Source of the DNA: JALZVT01 sp039029135 | Lineage (GTDB): Bacteria > Pseudomonadota > Gammaproteobacteria > Pseudomonadales > Azotimanducaceae | Length of the DNA: 64,000 nucleotides | Assembly: GCA_039029135.1 (NCBI GenBank) | Contig: JBCCGT010000014.1 | Location: forward strand, 61,740-125,739 | Direction of reading: 5' to 3' | Shown here: piece after piece, positions 17,961 to 27,452 of the stretch | Position numbering within the stretch: position 1 is the stretch's first letter | Layout of the letters: the number at the start of each line of letters is the position of its first letter | The notes under the pieces: generated by a model | Database searches by the model: none | What the model saw: only the letters and a program-made list of their open reading frames with translations | Told to the model about the DNA's origin: nothing | Program-made: the position numbers and the translations under genes

Positions 17961-18141
17961 GCTCGCTCCTCGCCGTCGCACCGCGTTCGGAGACCGACCG
18001 CGGTGCGCACACTCTAAATTGATGCCCGGTCGAAACCCGGCCATGTGCAGATTGAAGCATAAGCGCGGCGCGGCGCGACAGCCACGCCGGCGCTCGGGTA
18101 ACCTGACCACCGTTTCCGTTGATGACTGGGGGAGATCAGAC

Positions 18142-18501
18142 ATGGGCGCAGAACAGCGCGTAGACGCCTTTATCGCGGCGATGAACGACAACGACGTGAC
18201 GGGCGCGTGCGCCATGCTCGCGGAGGCGGTTGTCTACTACAACATTCCCTTTCAGCCCGTGGAAGGTCGCGCGGCGGCCGAGGCTGTGCTGACAGGCATG
18301 GGGCCGATGAAGAGCATCGACTGGGAGGTGCTGAACAGCGTCGCGGCCGGCGACACGGTCTGCAACGAGCGCATCGACCGCTTTGAGTTCGCCGACGGCC
18401 GTACCGCCGCGGTGCGCGTGATGGGCATCTTTCGCGTCGCAGACGATGAGATCGTCGAGTGGCGCGACTACTTCGATCCGGCCGAGTTCGCACCAGGCTA
18501 A
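18142..18501 (+). CDS. limonene-1,2-epoxide hydrolase-like (NTF2 fold) protein
   Basis: NTF2-fold protein of 119 residues with the complete limonene-epoxide hydrolase residue set: Tyr32 and Asn34 (VVYYNIPF), Arg77 and Asp79 (NERIDRFEF), Trp107 and Asp109 (EWRDYFDP). Their spacing mirrors the characterised Rhodococcus enzyme, so hydrolysis of a cyclic epoxide to a diol is a reasonable inference. The start is an ATG with GGGGGAG upstream; a longer frame exists but its N-terminus is shadow sequence. It is 86 bases upstream of a Baeyer-Villiger-type monooxygenase and probably heads that operon, as expected for alicyclic or terpenoid degradation. Confidence 0.83.
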   Translation: MGAEQRVDAFIAAMNDNDVTGACAMLAEAVVYYNIPFQPVEGRAAAEAVLTGMGPMKSIDWEVLNSVAAGDTVCNERIDRFEFADGRTAAVRVMGIFRVADDEIVEWRDYFDPAEFAPG

Positions 18502-18587
18502 CGATCGCTCGGGTCTGCCCGCACGCCGTTCGAAACCGGCTGTGAGATACTGGTCCATCCACAGCGACGCAACGGAGAGACCAGGGC

Positions 18588-20399
18588 ATGGCACAGGTAG
18601 ACATCGCGAACATCGACACCGACGGCCTGCGCGCGAAGTACCAGGCAGAACGCGACAAGCGCCTGCGCGTCGAGGGTAACGAACAGTATGTCGAGGTCAC
18701 CGGCGCCTTCGCGAGCTATCTGGACGACCCCTACGTGGACCCCATCGAGCGCGAGCCTTTGGTCGATGACTACACCGAGGTGCTGATCATCGGCGGCGGC
18801 TTCGGTGGTCTGCTCGCCGCGGCCCGACTGCGCGAGGTCGGCGTGACCGACATGCGCCTGGTGGAGAAAGGCGGCGACTTCGGCGGCACCTGGTACTGGA
18901 ACCGCTATCCCGGCGCCCAGTGCGACATCGAGTCCTACATCTATCTGCCGTTGCTCGAAGAAACCGGCTACATGCCGAAGGAAAAGTACTCCTACGCGCC
19001 AGAGATCCTCGAACACTCGCGGCGCATCGGCGAGCACTTCGGGCTGTACGAAAAATCGCTGTTCCAGACCGAGATCACGGCCATGACCTGGGACGATGCG
19101 GCGAAGGAATGGCGCGTCGACACGAATCGCGGCGACACGCTGCGCGCGCGCTTCGTCTGCATGTCCAACGGGCCGCTGAATCGGCCGAAGCTGCCCGGCA
19201 TACAGGGCATCGAGAACTTCGAGGGCCACACGTTTCACACCAGCCGCTGGGACTATGACTACACCGGCGGCGATTCGACCGGCGGATTGACCGGGCTCGC
19301 GGACAAGCGCGTCGGCATCATCGGCACCGGCGCGACCGCCGTGCAGTGCGTGCCCCATCTGGCGGCCGCCGCAAAGTCGCTGCACGTCTTTCAGCGCACG
19401 CCCTCGTCGATTGACGTGCGCGGCAACAAGCCGACCGACAGCGACTGGGCCAAGACGCTGCAACCCGGCTGGCAGTACGAGCGCATGACCAACTTCAACG
19501 TGCTGGTCACCGGCGGCCAGCAGAACGAAGACCTGGTGAACGACGGCTGGACCGACATCATTCGCAACCTCAGCGGCGTCGCGGCTGCGCGCGCGAAGCA
19601 GAACGATGGCGATACGGAGTTCAGCATCGAGGAGATGCAGCAGAACGTCGAACTCGCCGACTTTCAGAAGATGGAGCAGATCCGCGGTCGCGTCGACGAG
19701 CTGGTCAGCGACAGCGGCACGGCCGACAACCTGAAACCCTGGTACCGCCAGTTCTGCAAGCGACCCTGCTTCCACGACGACTACCTGCCCGCCTTCAATC
19801 GCGACAGCGTGACGCTGGTGGACACGGACGGCCAGGGCGTCCGCGAAATCACGGGGAAGGGGGTCAAGGTCGACGGGGTGGAGTACGAGCTCGACTGCCT
19901 GATCTTTGCGACCGGCTTCGAAGTCGGCACCGCGTACACCCGCCGGGCGGGCTACGAGGTCACGGGACGCGACGGCGAGAAGCTGACCGCGAAGTGGGAC
20001 GCGGGCCTGCGCACGCTGCACGGCTTCCAGACCCACGGCTTTCCCAACTGCTTCTTCATGGGTGTGACCCAGGGTGGTTTCACCGCCAACTTCCCGCACA
20101 TGCTCAACGAACAGGCGCTGCACGTGGCCTACATGATCGAGCACGCGCGCAACAACAACTATCACCAGCTGGAGACGACCCAAGAGGCCGAGGACGCCTG
20201 GGTGGAGACCATCGACTCGCTGAAGATGATGAACGAGGCGTTCCTCGAGGCCTGTACCCCCGGCTACTACAACAACGAGGGCAAGCCGAGCGAGACCAGC
20301 CTGCTCGGCTCGCAGTATGGCGCGGGACCCGAGGCGTTTTTTGCGCTGATCCGCGAGTGGCGCGCGGAGGGCTCGCTCGACGGGTTGACGTTCAGCTAG
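18588..20399 (+). CDS. Baeyer-Villiger-type flavin monooxygenase
   Basis: FAD- and NADPH-dependent class B monooxygenase of 603 residues that would insert oxygen next to a ketone to give an ester or lactone. The FAD motif GGGFGG is at residues 69-74, the type I fingerprint F-x-G-x3-H-x3-W-D starts at Phe211 (FEGHTFHTSRWD), and the NADPH motif IIGTGATAVQ follows. About 60 residues precede the first Rossmann fold, as in the cyclopentadecanone/steroid monooxygenase group. Its stop codon overlaps the next start by one base. It is closely similar over its N-terminus to the copy at 32453. Substrate is unknown; a cyclic ketone fits the neighbours. Confidence 0.94.
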   Translation: MAQVDIANIDTDGLRAKYQAERDKRLRVEGNEQYVEVTGAFASYLDDPYVDPIEREPLVDDYTEVLIIGGGFGGLLAAARLREVGVTDMRLVEKGGDFGGTWYWNRYPGAQCDIESYIYLPLLEETGYMPKEKYSYAPEILEHSRRIGEHFGLYEKSLFQTEITAMTWDDAAKEWRVDTNRGDTLRARFVCMSNGPLNRPKLPGIQGIENFEGHTFHTSRWDYDYTGGDSTGGLTGLADKRVGIIGTGATAVQCVPHLAAAAKSLHVFQRTPSSIDVRGNKPTDSDWAKTLQPGWQYERMTNFNVLVTGGQQNEDLVNDGWTDIIRNLSGVAAARAKQNDGDTEFSIEEMQQNVELADFQKMEQIRGRVDELVSDSGTADNLKPWYRQFCKRPCFHDDYLPAFNRDSVTLVDTDGQGVREITGKGVKVDGVEYELDCLIFATGFEVGTAYTRRAGYEVTGRDGEKLTAKWDAGLRTLHGFQTHGFPNCFFMGVTQGGFTANFPHMLNEQALHVAYMIEHARNNNYHQLETTQEAEDAWVETIDSLKMMNEAFLEACTPGYYNNEGKPSETSLLGSQYGAGPEAFFALIREWRAEGSLDGLTFS

Positions 20400-20842
20400 T
20401 GGCGGACGGCTCCACAGATCCGAACGACCACGGCCTGCTCGCCAGTCCCCACGCGAGCTCGCTTGGGCTGACCGCCGAGAAGATCGGCGAAGGCCGGGCC
20501 ACGATCAGCATTCCCTACGACGAGCGCCTGATCGGCGACCCCGATACCGGCGTCGTCCACGGTGGCGTGCTGACCACCATGCTGGACAACGCGTCGGGCA
20601 TCGCGGTGCGCTATCACCCCGACTCTGACGTCGGGGCGGCCATCGCGACCCTCGACCTGAGGATCGACTACATGCGCGGCGCGCGCCCCGGCGAGACCCT
20701 GTACGCGGAGGCGCACTGCTACAAGCGCACCCGCAACGTCGCCTTTGTACGCGGCGTCGCCTACGAGACCGACCGCGACGATCCGATAGCGACCTCGACC
20801 GCAGCGTTCATGCTCGGCACGCGGAACACGCCGCGTCCATGA
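20399..20842 (+). CDS. PaaI-type hotdog thioesterase
   Basis: Hotdog-fold acyl-CoA thioesterase of 147 residues. The motif GVVHGGVLTTMLDNASG contains the His-Gly-Gly and the Asp typical of PaaI-like enzymes, followed by DLRIDYMRGARPGE. The GTG start shares its G with the stop of the monooxygenase (TAGTG), which marks translational coupling. It ends with ATGA overlapping a second thioesterase. It likely hydrolyses a CoA ester produced in the same pathway and thus recycles CoA. The N-terminal ten residues are less conserved, so a slightly later start is possible. Confidence 0.88.
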   Translation: MADGSTDPNDHGLLASPHASSLGLTAEKIGEGRATISIPYDERLIGDPDTGVVHGGVLTTMLDNASGIAVRYHPDSDVGAAIATLDLRIDYMRGARPGETLYAEAHCYKRTRNVAFVRGVAYETDRDDPIATSTAAFMLGTRNTPRP

Positions 20843-21276
20843 AGGTCATCGCCCGGATCGCCGAGCTGCCGGCGGAGGAGCGCCTAACCGCCCTGCTGGA
20901 CGCCATGCCCTACGCGCGCTACCTCGGCGTCCAGGCCGAGGCGATCGGCGACGAGGTACTGACGCGCCTGCCGTTCAAAGACGAGCTGGTCGGCAACCCC
21001 ATGCTCCCGGCCATCCACGGCGGCGTGCTCGGCACGATGCTGGAGGCGACCTGCACCGTACAGCTGCTGCAGGCCACCGCCTTCACGCGGCTGCCGAAGA
21101 CCATCGACTTTCAGGTCGAATACCTGCGCTCTGCCCGACCCAAGACCCTGTTCGGGCGCGCCAGCCTGACGCGCCAGGGGCGGCGGGTTGCCAACGTGCG
21201 GGCCGAACTGTGGCAGGACGAACGCGCCCGGCCGGTGGCGGTTGGACGCGGACACTTCTTGCTAGACTCGCTTTAA
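20839..21276 (+). CDS. PaaI-type hotdog thioesterase (second copy)
   Basis: Second hotdog thioesterase of 145 residues. It has PAIHGGVLGTMLEATC (Glu in place of the Asp seen in its neighbour) and DFQVEYLRSARPKT. Its ATG overlaps the previous stop by four bases (ATGA). The two proteins share the fold but differ a lot, so they could form a heteromer or act on different acyl-CoAs. The operon ends here with a terminator-like hairpin. The Asp-to-Glu change is seen in other family members and does not by itself suggest inactivity. Confidence 0.88.
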   Translation: MKVIARIAELPAEERLTALLDAMPYARYLGVQAEAIGDEVLTRLPFKDELVGNPMLPAIHGGVLGTMLEATCTVQLLQATAFTRLPKTIDFQVEYLRSARPKTLFGRASLTRQGRRVANVRAELWQDERARPVAVGRGHFLLDSL

Positions 21277-21278
21277 TG

Positions 21279-21316
21279 AAGCCGCCCAAGCGGCTGATTT
21301 AAATAACTTTTAACCT
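21279..21316 (+). terminator. terminator after the thioesterase operon
   Basis: AGCCGC (21280-21285) and GCGGCT (21290-21295) form a 6-bp stem with a CCAA loop, beginning four bases after the stop codon. AT-rich sequence with ACTTTT follows. A Rho-independent terminator is likely though the T run is short. Confidence 0.6.
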
Positions 21317-21505
21317 CCATTCTCGAACGGCTCGAGCTCACCCCGCCGCCGCCTAAACGAGCGCTTGTTTACATCTTTGTCGCGTTTCACTGCGGCTTCG
21401 GTTGCAACCTGCGCCTACTGCTGGCGCGCCACATCGACATAATTCTTTCCAATCCGGCCAGACGCTGCCCACACGCAGGCGCGCGAGAAGCCGGAAGGGG
21501 GAATC

Positions 21506-22363
21506 ATGTTGTACCGCTTCTTGCCGGTCGTGCTGGCCGCCTGCCTGCTAAACGCCTGCGGCGCCGGCCCATCGACGCCGACGGCGCTGGCCGCGACCGC
21601 GATGAGCGCACCCGCCAGCACGAGCCCGCAGGTGTCTACTGGACCCGGCTGCAACGTCCGAGGCGCCACAGCAAGCGACGGTCTCGACCCCTTCTACGAC
21701 AAGCTCTGCAACGCCGACGGCATCGTCATCGCCAGCTCGAAACGCGTCGCGGATAGCGCGCTGGTGGCCGCCGCAGAGCAGATCCTGTTGCTGGGCGAAC
21801 ACCGCGGCGACCTGTTCCAACAGATGGTGAACGACGGGGCGCGCCTGACGGTGATGGCACGGGATGAGGTCACCACGGATGTCCCCGAGTACGCCGATTT
21901 GCAGCAGACCGACCCCGGCCACGACTGGAGCGTTCTGCGCGGCGTGGGGGGCAACTGGGTCAACACGGTGACGGTCGTCAGCGAGGAAAACCTGCTCTGT
22001 CTGGGCCGGCCCGCGGACGTCTATGACGGCTACGACCTGCTGCTGCACGAGTGGGGTCACGCGATGATGAACATCGGCATCAGAAGCGCCGACCCGATGC
22101 TGCGCGGCGCCATCACAGACGCCTACCACGAGGCGATGGCCGCCGGACTGTGGCAGAAATCCTATGCCGGTACCAATCCCCGCGAGTACTGGGCAGAGGG
22201 TATGCAGGCGTTCTACAACTCGACCTGGGACGCCGAGCGGGACCCGCGCGGTCACGGCGACGGCATCGACACCAGAGAGAAACTGCTGGCCTACGACCCC
22301 GCGCTATACGTACTGCTGCTAGAGGTGCTGCCGGAGCGGTCTTGGGCTGGCTGCCACGGTTGA
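21506..22363 (+). CDS. lipoprotein with HEWGH zinc-protease-like motif
   Basis: Predicted lipoprotein of 285 residues. The signal peptide ends in the lipobox LNAC with Cys18. A low-complexity Ala/Ser/Thr/Pro linker follows. The core has H181-E-W-G-H185 in LLLHEWGHAMMN and a downstream EYWAEGMQAFYN, the pattern of a gluzincin (HExxH plus a distant Glu) and similar to the C-terminal fold of lethal-factor-like peptidases. It stands alone, 229 bases after the thioesterase operon, on the plus strand and convergent with the PhyH gene. I infer a periplasmic or surface metallopeptidase; activity and substrate are not shown. Confidence 0.75.
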   Translation: MLYRFLPVVLAACLLNACGAGPSTPTALAATAMSAPASTSPQVSTGPGCNVRGATASDGLDPFYDKLCNADGIVIASSKRVADSALVAAAEQILLLGEHRGDLFQQMVNDGARLTVMARDEVTTDVPEYADLQQTDPGHDWSVLRGVGGNWVNTVTVVSEENLLCLGRPADVYDGYDLLLHEWGHAMMNIGIRSADPMLRGAITDAYHEAMAAGLWQKSYAGTNPREYWAEGMQAFYNSTWDAERDPRGHGDGIDTREKLLAYDPALYVLLLEVLPERSWAGCHG

Positions 22364-22378
22364 CCCCGATGGCGCGCC

Positions 22379-23221
22379 TCAGGCGGGAACGCCCTCACGC
22401 CAATCGAACACCCTGCCGTGCGCAGATTCGTAGCTCGCCTGCGATCCGCGCAGCACGATCCGGCGCGGCGCACCGGCTTCGTCAACCACGTTGTCGTTGA
22501 CCGTATAGCGAAAGGTCACGCAGCAGCGCGCCGCCACGTTGCCGGCGTTCGAGGTGGACGAGCGATGAATGAGCTCGGGCGCAAATATCAGCGCCTCGCC
22601 GGGCGCCATGACGACCTGGGTCGGTACCGCCAGCGTCTCGCCGCCTCTGTAATTCCGGTTACCGGCGCGCTCGGTCACCGCGCGGGGCTTCAGCCCATAG
22701 CGCTCGCCCAGCGCCGCGTCTTCCAGCCGATGCGACGAGGGAATGATCTCCATGCAGTTCTCGGGCGTCGTGGCGCTCAGCGCAAACTGCACCGACACCT
22801 GCTTGCTGGCGTCCTTCAGGATGCGCGGGTAGACGTCGCGATGCCAGTTCAGCCCCGTCCCGCGCACCGCGGTCTGGATGAAGATGTTGCTGCGCCACAG
22901 CGCGATCTCGTCGCCGAGCACCGACGCGACCGCGTCAAGGACCGCTGGATGCGCAGCGAGCTGCGCCATGTGCGCCCAGTCGAAGTGACGGTTCATGGTC
23001 TTGCTGCGGGGTTTCTTCTTCAGGCCCACTTTTCGTAGCAAGCCATCGAACGGCCCCGACGGGGAGGCGTTGGCCGCGACGGCGCCTTCTATCCGCGCCT
23101 GCAGCTCAAGCGCGGCACACCCGGCCACGACCGGTAGCGGCCCTATGTAGCCGGCGCGATCAAAATTGATGCACGGCTCGAATGGAATCGCCCGCTCGCC
23201 TCGACACTGCTTAGTCGTCAT
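22379..23221 (-). CDS. phytanoyl-CoA dioxygenase (PhyH) family protein
   Basis: Fe(II)/2-oxoglutarate oxygenase of 280 residues. The iron ligands are His127 and Asp129 in NWHRDVYP and His219 in LIHRSSTS, with an Arg in CVTFRYT as probable 2-oxoglutarate anchor. The middle segment NCMEIIPSSHRLED is typical of the family. Its start overlaps the end of the aldo/keto reductase by 11 bases on the same strand, so the two are translationally linked. Together they could oxidise and then reduce a small metabolite. It is only distantly like the PhyH protein at 8660. Confidence 0.87.
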   Translation of the reverse strand: MTTKQCRGERAIPFEPCINFDRAGYIGPLPVVAGCAALELQARIEGAVAANASPSGPFDGLLRKVGLKKKPRSKTMNRHFDWAHMAQLAAHPAVLDAVASVLGDEIALWRSNIFIQTAVRGTGLNWHRDVYPRILKDASKQVSVQFALSATTPENCMEIIPSSHRLEDAALGERYGLKPRAVTERAGNRNYRGGETLAVPTQVVMAPGEALIFAPELIHRSSTSNAGNVAARCCVTFRYTVNDNVVDEAGAPRRIVLRGSQASYESAHGRVFDWREGVPA

Positions 23222-24137
23222 CGCATCTTCCTGATTGATCGGTCATCGCCGCGCGCAGCGCGGCCTGAACGTCTGCCGCCAGCGGCCCGCGTTCTACGGC
23301 CGCCACGTTCGCCAGCAGATGTTCGAGACTGCCGGTACCCACCAGCACGGTGTCTGTCGGCGTGTGAAACAGGCTGTACCGCAAGAGCGCGTCCGCCAGC
23401 GCCGCCCGTTCGGGGAACAGCGCGGCGAGCGCCGGAAACGCCTGGGCGTCGAACAGCCGGCCGTGTGCGTAGGGCTGTCGACCGACCCGACCGACGGTGA
23501 GCGCTTCGAGCCGGCCAGCCAGCTCCGAGCGGCCGTCGAGGACACGCAGATTGGCCGGAAACTGCACCAGCGCGCAGCCGGCCAGGCACGCGAGCTCCGG
23601 CGCCTCGTGGCTGCGGAAGCAGGACACTCCCCAGCGTTCCAGCAAACCCTGGCTCTGCAAGTGGTCGAGGTGCGCGGCGACCGCCTCGTGCTGCGCCGCC
23701 GGCGGTGGCGGGCTGTGTAGCTGAAAGACCTGCAGGGCTTCGCGGTTCAGGCGTTGCAGACAGCCGCGCGCAGCGCGTTCGATATAGCGCGGCATGTAGT
23801 CCTCACCCGTGGCGTCGTGACCCGCCTTGCGGCGGCCGAACACCCGGCCGACCAGTTCCTTCAGGCGCAGCGATCCGCCGTGCGTGTGGCCCGCCTTGGT
23901 CGCGACCGTGACCTCGTCAGCCCGGTGGCCCAGCAGACTGGCAATCAGCCGCTCGCTCTCGCCGCGGCCGTAGATGTCTGCCGTATCGAAGTAGTTGATG
24001 CCCGCATCGAGCGCGGCATCGATCAGGCGCTGCGCGTCCGCGCGCGAGCGCTTCGCGACGCTCATCAGCGCGGCCCCCAACCCAAGGCTAAGGGCGGAGA
24101 TAGCGATGCCGGTTTGTCCCAGGGGGCGCTGCTGCAA
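23211..24137 (-). CDS. aldo/keto reductase
   Basis: NAD(P)H-dependent aldo/keto reductase of 308 residues, TIM-barrel fold. The catalytic tetrad is visible: Asp51 and Tyr56 in YFDTADIYGRG, Lys81 in VATKAG and a His in VFQLHSPPP. The start MQQRPLGQTGIAISALSLG is canonical for the family. The 3' end overlaps the PhyH gene by 11 bases, forming a two-gene unit. The C-terminal half is more divergent than usual, with a short SLEHLLANV segment in the cofactor site. Substrate unknown. Confidence 0.9.
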   Translation of the reverse strand: MQQRPLGQTGIAISALSLGLGAALMSVAKRSRADAQRLIDAALDAGINYFDTADIYGRGESERLIASLLGHRADEVTVATKAGHTHGGSLRLKELVGRVFGRRKAGHDATGEDYMPRYIERAARGCLQRLNREALQVFQLHSPPPPAAQHEAVAAHLDHLQSQGLLERWGVSCFRSHEAPELACLAGCALVQFPANLRVLDGRSELAGRLEALTVGRVGRQPYAHGRLFDAQAFPALAALFPERAALADALLRYSLFHTPTDTVLVGTGSLEHLLANVAAVERGPLAADVQAALRAAMTDQSGRCDDD

Positions 24138-24270
24138 GGGGGCGATCGTCCAGAATTGGCGTAACGCCGAGAGCCTACGGCAACGCTAGGTCGATGCTAT
24201 GGCGCGCGCCACAGCCCAGAATCACGAGGTCTGAGATCGCGTGGCAATTGAGAGGTGGGTCACTTCTTTT

Positions 24271-24328
24271 CGCCTGCGCGGAGCGCAGGCGGCGACTGCG
24301 TCCGCAGCCGCTTCCGCTTTCGCGGAAG
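24271..24328. repeat. cluster of GC-rich hairpins (REP-like element)
   Basis: Three inverted repeats lie within 60 bases in the gap between the aldo/keto reductase and a membrane protein. CGCCTGCG/CGCAGGCG has a 5-base loop (24271-24291). CTGCG/CGCAG is short. CTTCCGC/GCGGAAG has a TTTC loop (24311-24328). The T-rich tract CTTCTTTT precedes the first. Dense imperfect palindromes between genes resemble REP elements or degraded mobile repeats; copy number in the genome cannot be judged here. Confidence 0.5.
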
Positions 24329-24361
24329 GTGGAGGGTTTCGGGGCTGCTAGGTATAAGGCG

Positions 24362-24697
24362 CTAGGTAGTTGGGGCAGGGTCGCGCCAGAGGACGACGAA
24401 GAGGCAAGCGGCGCAGGCGAGATCCGCAGCGATGATCGCGTAGGTCACCCAGTCAGGTACGGGGCTGACGCCGCCGGTTTGGCCCAGCGCGCCGATGCCG
24501 AACACCAGCATCATGAAGAACACGATCCATGCGACCAGGCGCGAGCCCCGGCGCAGGAAATGCGCAAGTATCAGATAGAGCACGCCGAAGACCAGCAGCG
24601 GCAGCGATGCGCTCGCGAAACCCGCGAGCAGCGGGCCGACAAAGTGCAGCACGCCGGAGACGGCGAGCAGCAGCGCCGCGATGGATAGTACGGTCAT
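24362..24697 (-). CDS. small integral membrane protein, unknown function
   Basis: Hydrophobic protein of 111 residues with four probable membrane helices and no recognised family. The ATG follows GAGGAG. It begins 35 bases after the monooxygenase stop on the same strand and is likely cotranscribed with it. Charged residues cluster in FLRRGSR and the C-terminal WRDPAPTT. No catalytic motif was seen. Confidence 0.7.
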   Translation of the reverse strand: MTVLSIAALLLAVSGVLHFVGPLLAGFASASLPLLVFGVLYLILAHFLRRGSRLVAWIVFFMMLVFGIGALGQTGGVSPVPDWVTYAIIAADLACAACLFVVLWRDPAPTT

Positions 24698-24732
24698 GGG
24701 TCTCTCCTCTTCGCCGCCAGTGGCGCCGGTCG

Positions 24733-26589
<1,857 letters not shown>

Positions 26590-26611
26590 CACTCTCCCCG
26601 TTTGCGCCGAT

Positions 26612-26779
26612 CTACTCCGGCGCCTCGTCTGTGGACTCATCAGTTGTGTGCTTGGTTTCGTCCTGGGCCTCGCGCTTGTCGGCGCGCTCAGGCGCGCCGT
26701 CTTTCGGCCGCGGTTCCGGCGGACGACCGCCAGGGTTCGCGCTGTCCATGCCGACACCGGCAAACGCCCCCTGGGTCAT
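26612..26779 (-). CDS. possible small acidic/proline-rich protein
   Basis: Open frame of 55 codons 22 bases upstream of the monooxygenase start, same strand. The product begins MTQGAFAGVGMDSANPGG, then a run rich in Pro, Lys, Glu and Asp ending DESTDEAPE. It has no recognised domain and no strong ribosome site. Low complexity and position make it plausible as a small disordered protein, but it could also be a chance frame. The direct repeat GATCCGCGG lies just beyond its 5' end. Confidence 0.35.
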   Translation of the reverse strand: MTQGAFAGVGMDSANPGGRPPEPRPKDGAPERADKREAQDETKHTTDESTDEAPE

Positions 26780-26862
26780 GCCCGTGTTCTTGACGACGCG
26801 CGCGCGGCTTCCTTTAACGGATCCGCGGCTAACAGATCCGCGGCGGACGATGCGCCGAGCCA

Positions 26863-27297
26863 CTAGCGCGGCTCTGCCAGAAACACCGGCAGCTTGCGCG
26901 TCGTCTTCGCCGCGTATTCGGCATAGGTCGGAAACGCCTCGACGCACAGTTCCCACAGCGGCGCGCGTTCGGCGTCGTCCAGGATCTCGCGGACGCGCAT
27001 CGGCATCACTTCGGTGGCGTCGCGGATCTCGACGTCAGGATGGGCTCGCAGGTTATACACCCAGACGGGATTCTTGGGCTGGCCGCCCATGGAACCCACC
27101 AGCACGTAGCTGTCGTCCTTCTTGACCCGCATCAGCGGGATCTTGCGGATGGCGCCCGTCTTGTTGCCCCGATGGGTCACCAGGATGCAGGGCAGGCCGG
27201 TGTCCAGCAGTTCGAGACCGCGCGTCCCGCCGCTCGACTCCATCTCCTCCACCTGCTTGGCTACCCAGCCGATCGTCGGCGGTATGTATTCGGTCAC
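26863..27297 (-). CDS. nitroreductase family deazaflavin-dependent oxidoreductase (Ddn-like)
   Basis: Split-beta-barrel protein of 144 residues of the Ddn/DUF385 family. Typical segments are LLDTGLPCILVTHRGNKTG, IPLMRVKKDDSYVLVGSMGG, PKNPVWVYNLRAHPDVEI and LWELCVEAFPTYAEYAAKT. Characterised members from mycobacteria use coenzyme F420, so this is a hint that the organism makes or uses F420 or a flavin replacement. It is on the minus strand, upstream of the monooxygenase at 24733, with a 273-base gap. Reaction unknown. Confidence 0.9.
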   Translation of the reverse strand: MTEYIPPTIGWVAKQVEEMESSGGTRGLELLDTGLPCILVTHRGNKTGAIRKIPLMRVKKDDSYVLVGSMGGQPKNPVWVYNLRAHPDVEIRDATEVMPMRVREILDDAERAPLWELCVEAFPTYAEYAAKTTRKLPVFLAEPR

Positions 27298-27452
27298 GAT
27301 GCGCCCCCCTGTTACCCGATCGTCCTAGTGTAACCATCCAAGGTCGACCGACCCAATGGGACCTGGCAAACAATCGTTTTGTGAGCCTCGCCCCATTTCT
27401 ACAAACACCCCAAGAGTACAGTACAAATCGTGGGACATCGGGAGAGCTTCTT

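Noticed and set aside
18498..20183. A minus-strand open frame of 561 codons across the first Baeyer-Villiger gene
   Set aside because: The plus strand has FAD and NADPH motifs and a fingerprint; the antisense product has Val/Ala/Arg-rich sequence without a domain.
26612..26956. The full 114-codon frame upstream of the second monooxygenase
   Set aside because: The first 59 codons overlap the Ddn-like gene and are Arg-rich noise; only the last 55 codons are kept as a weak possibility.
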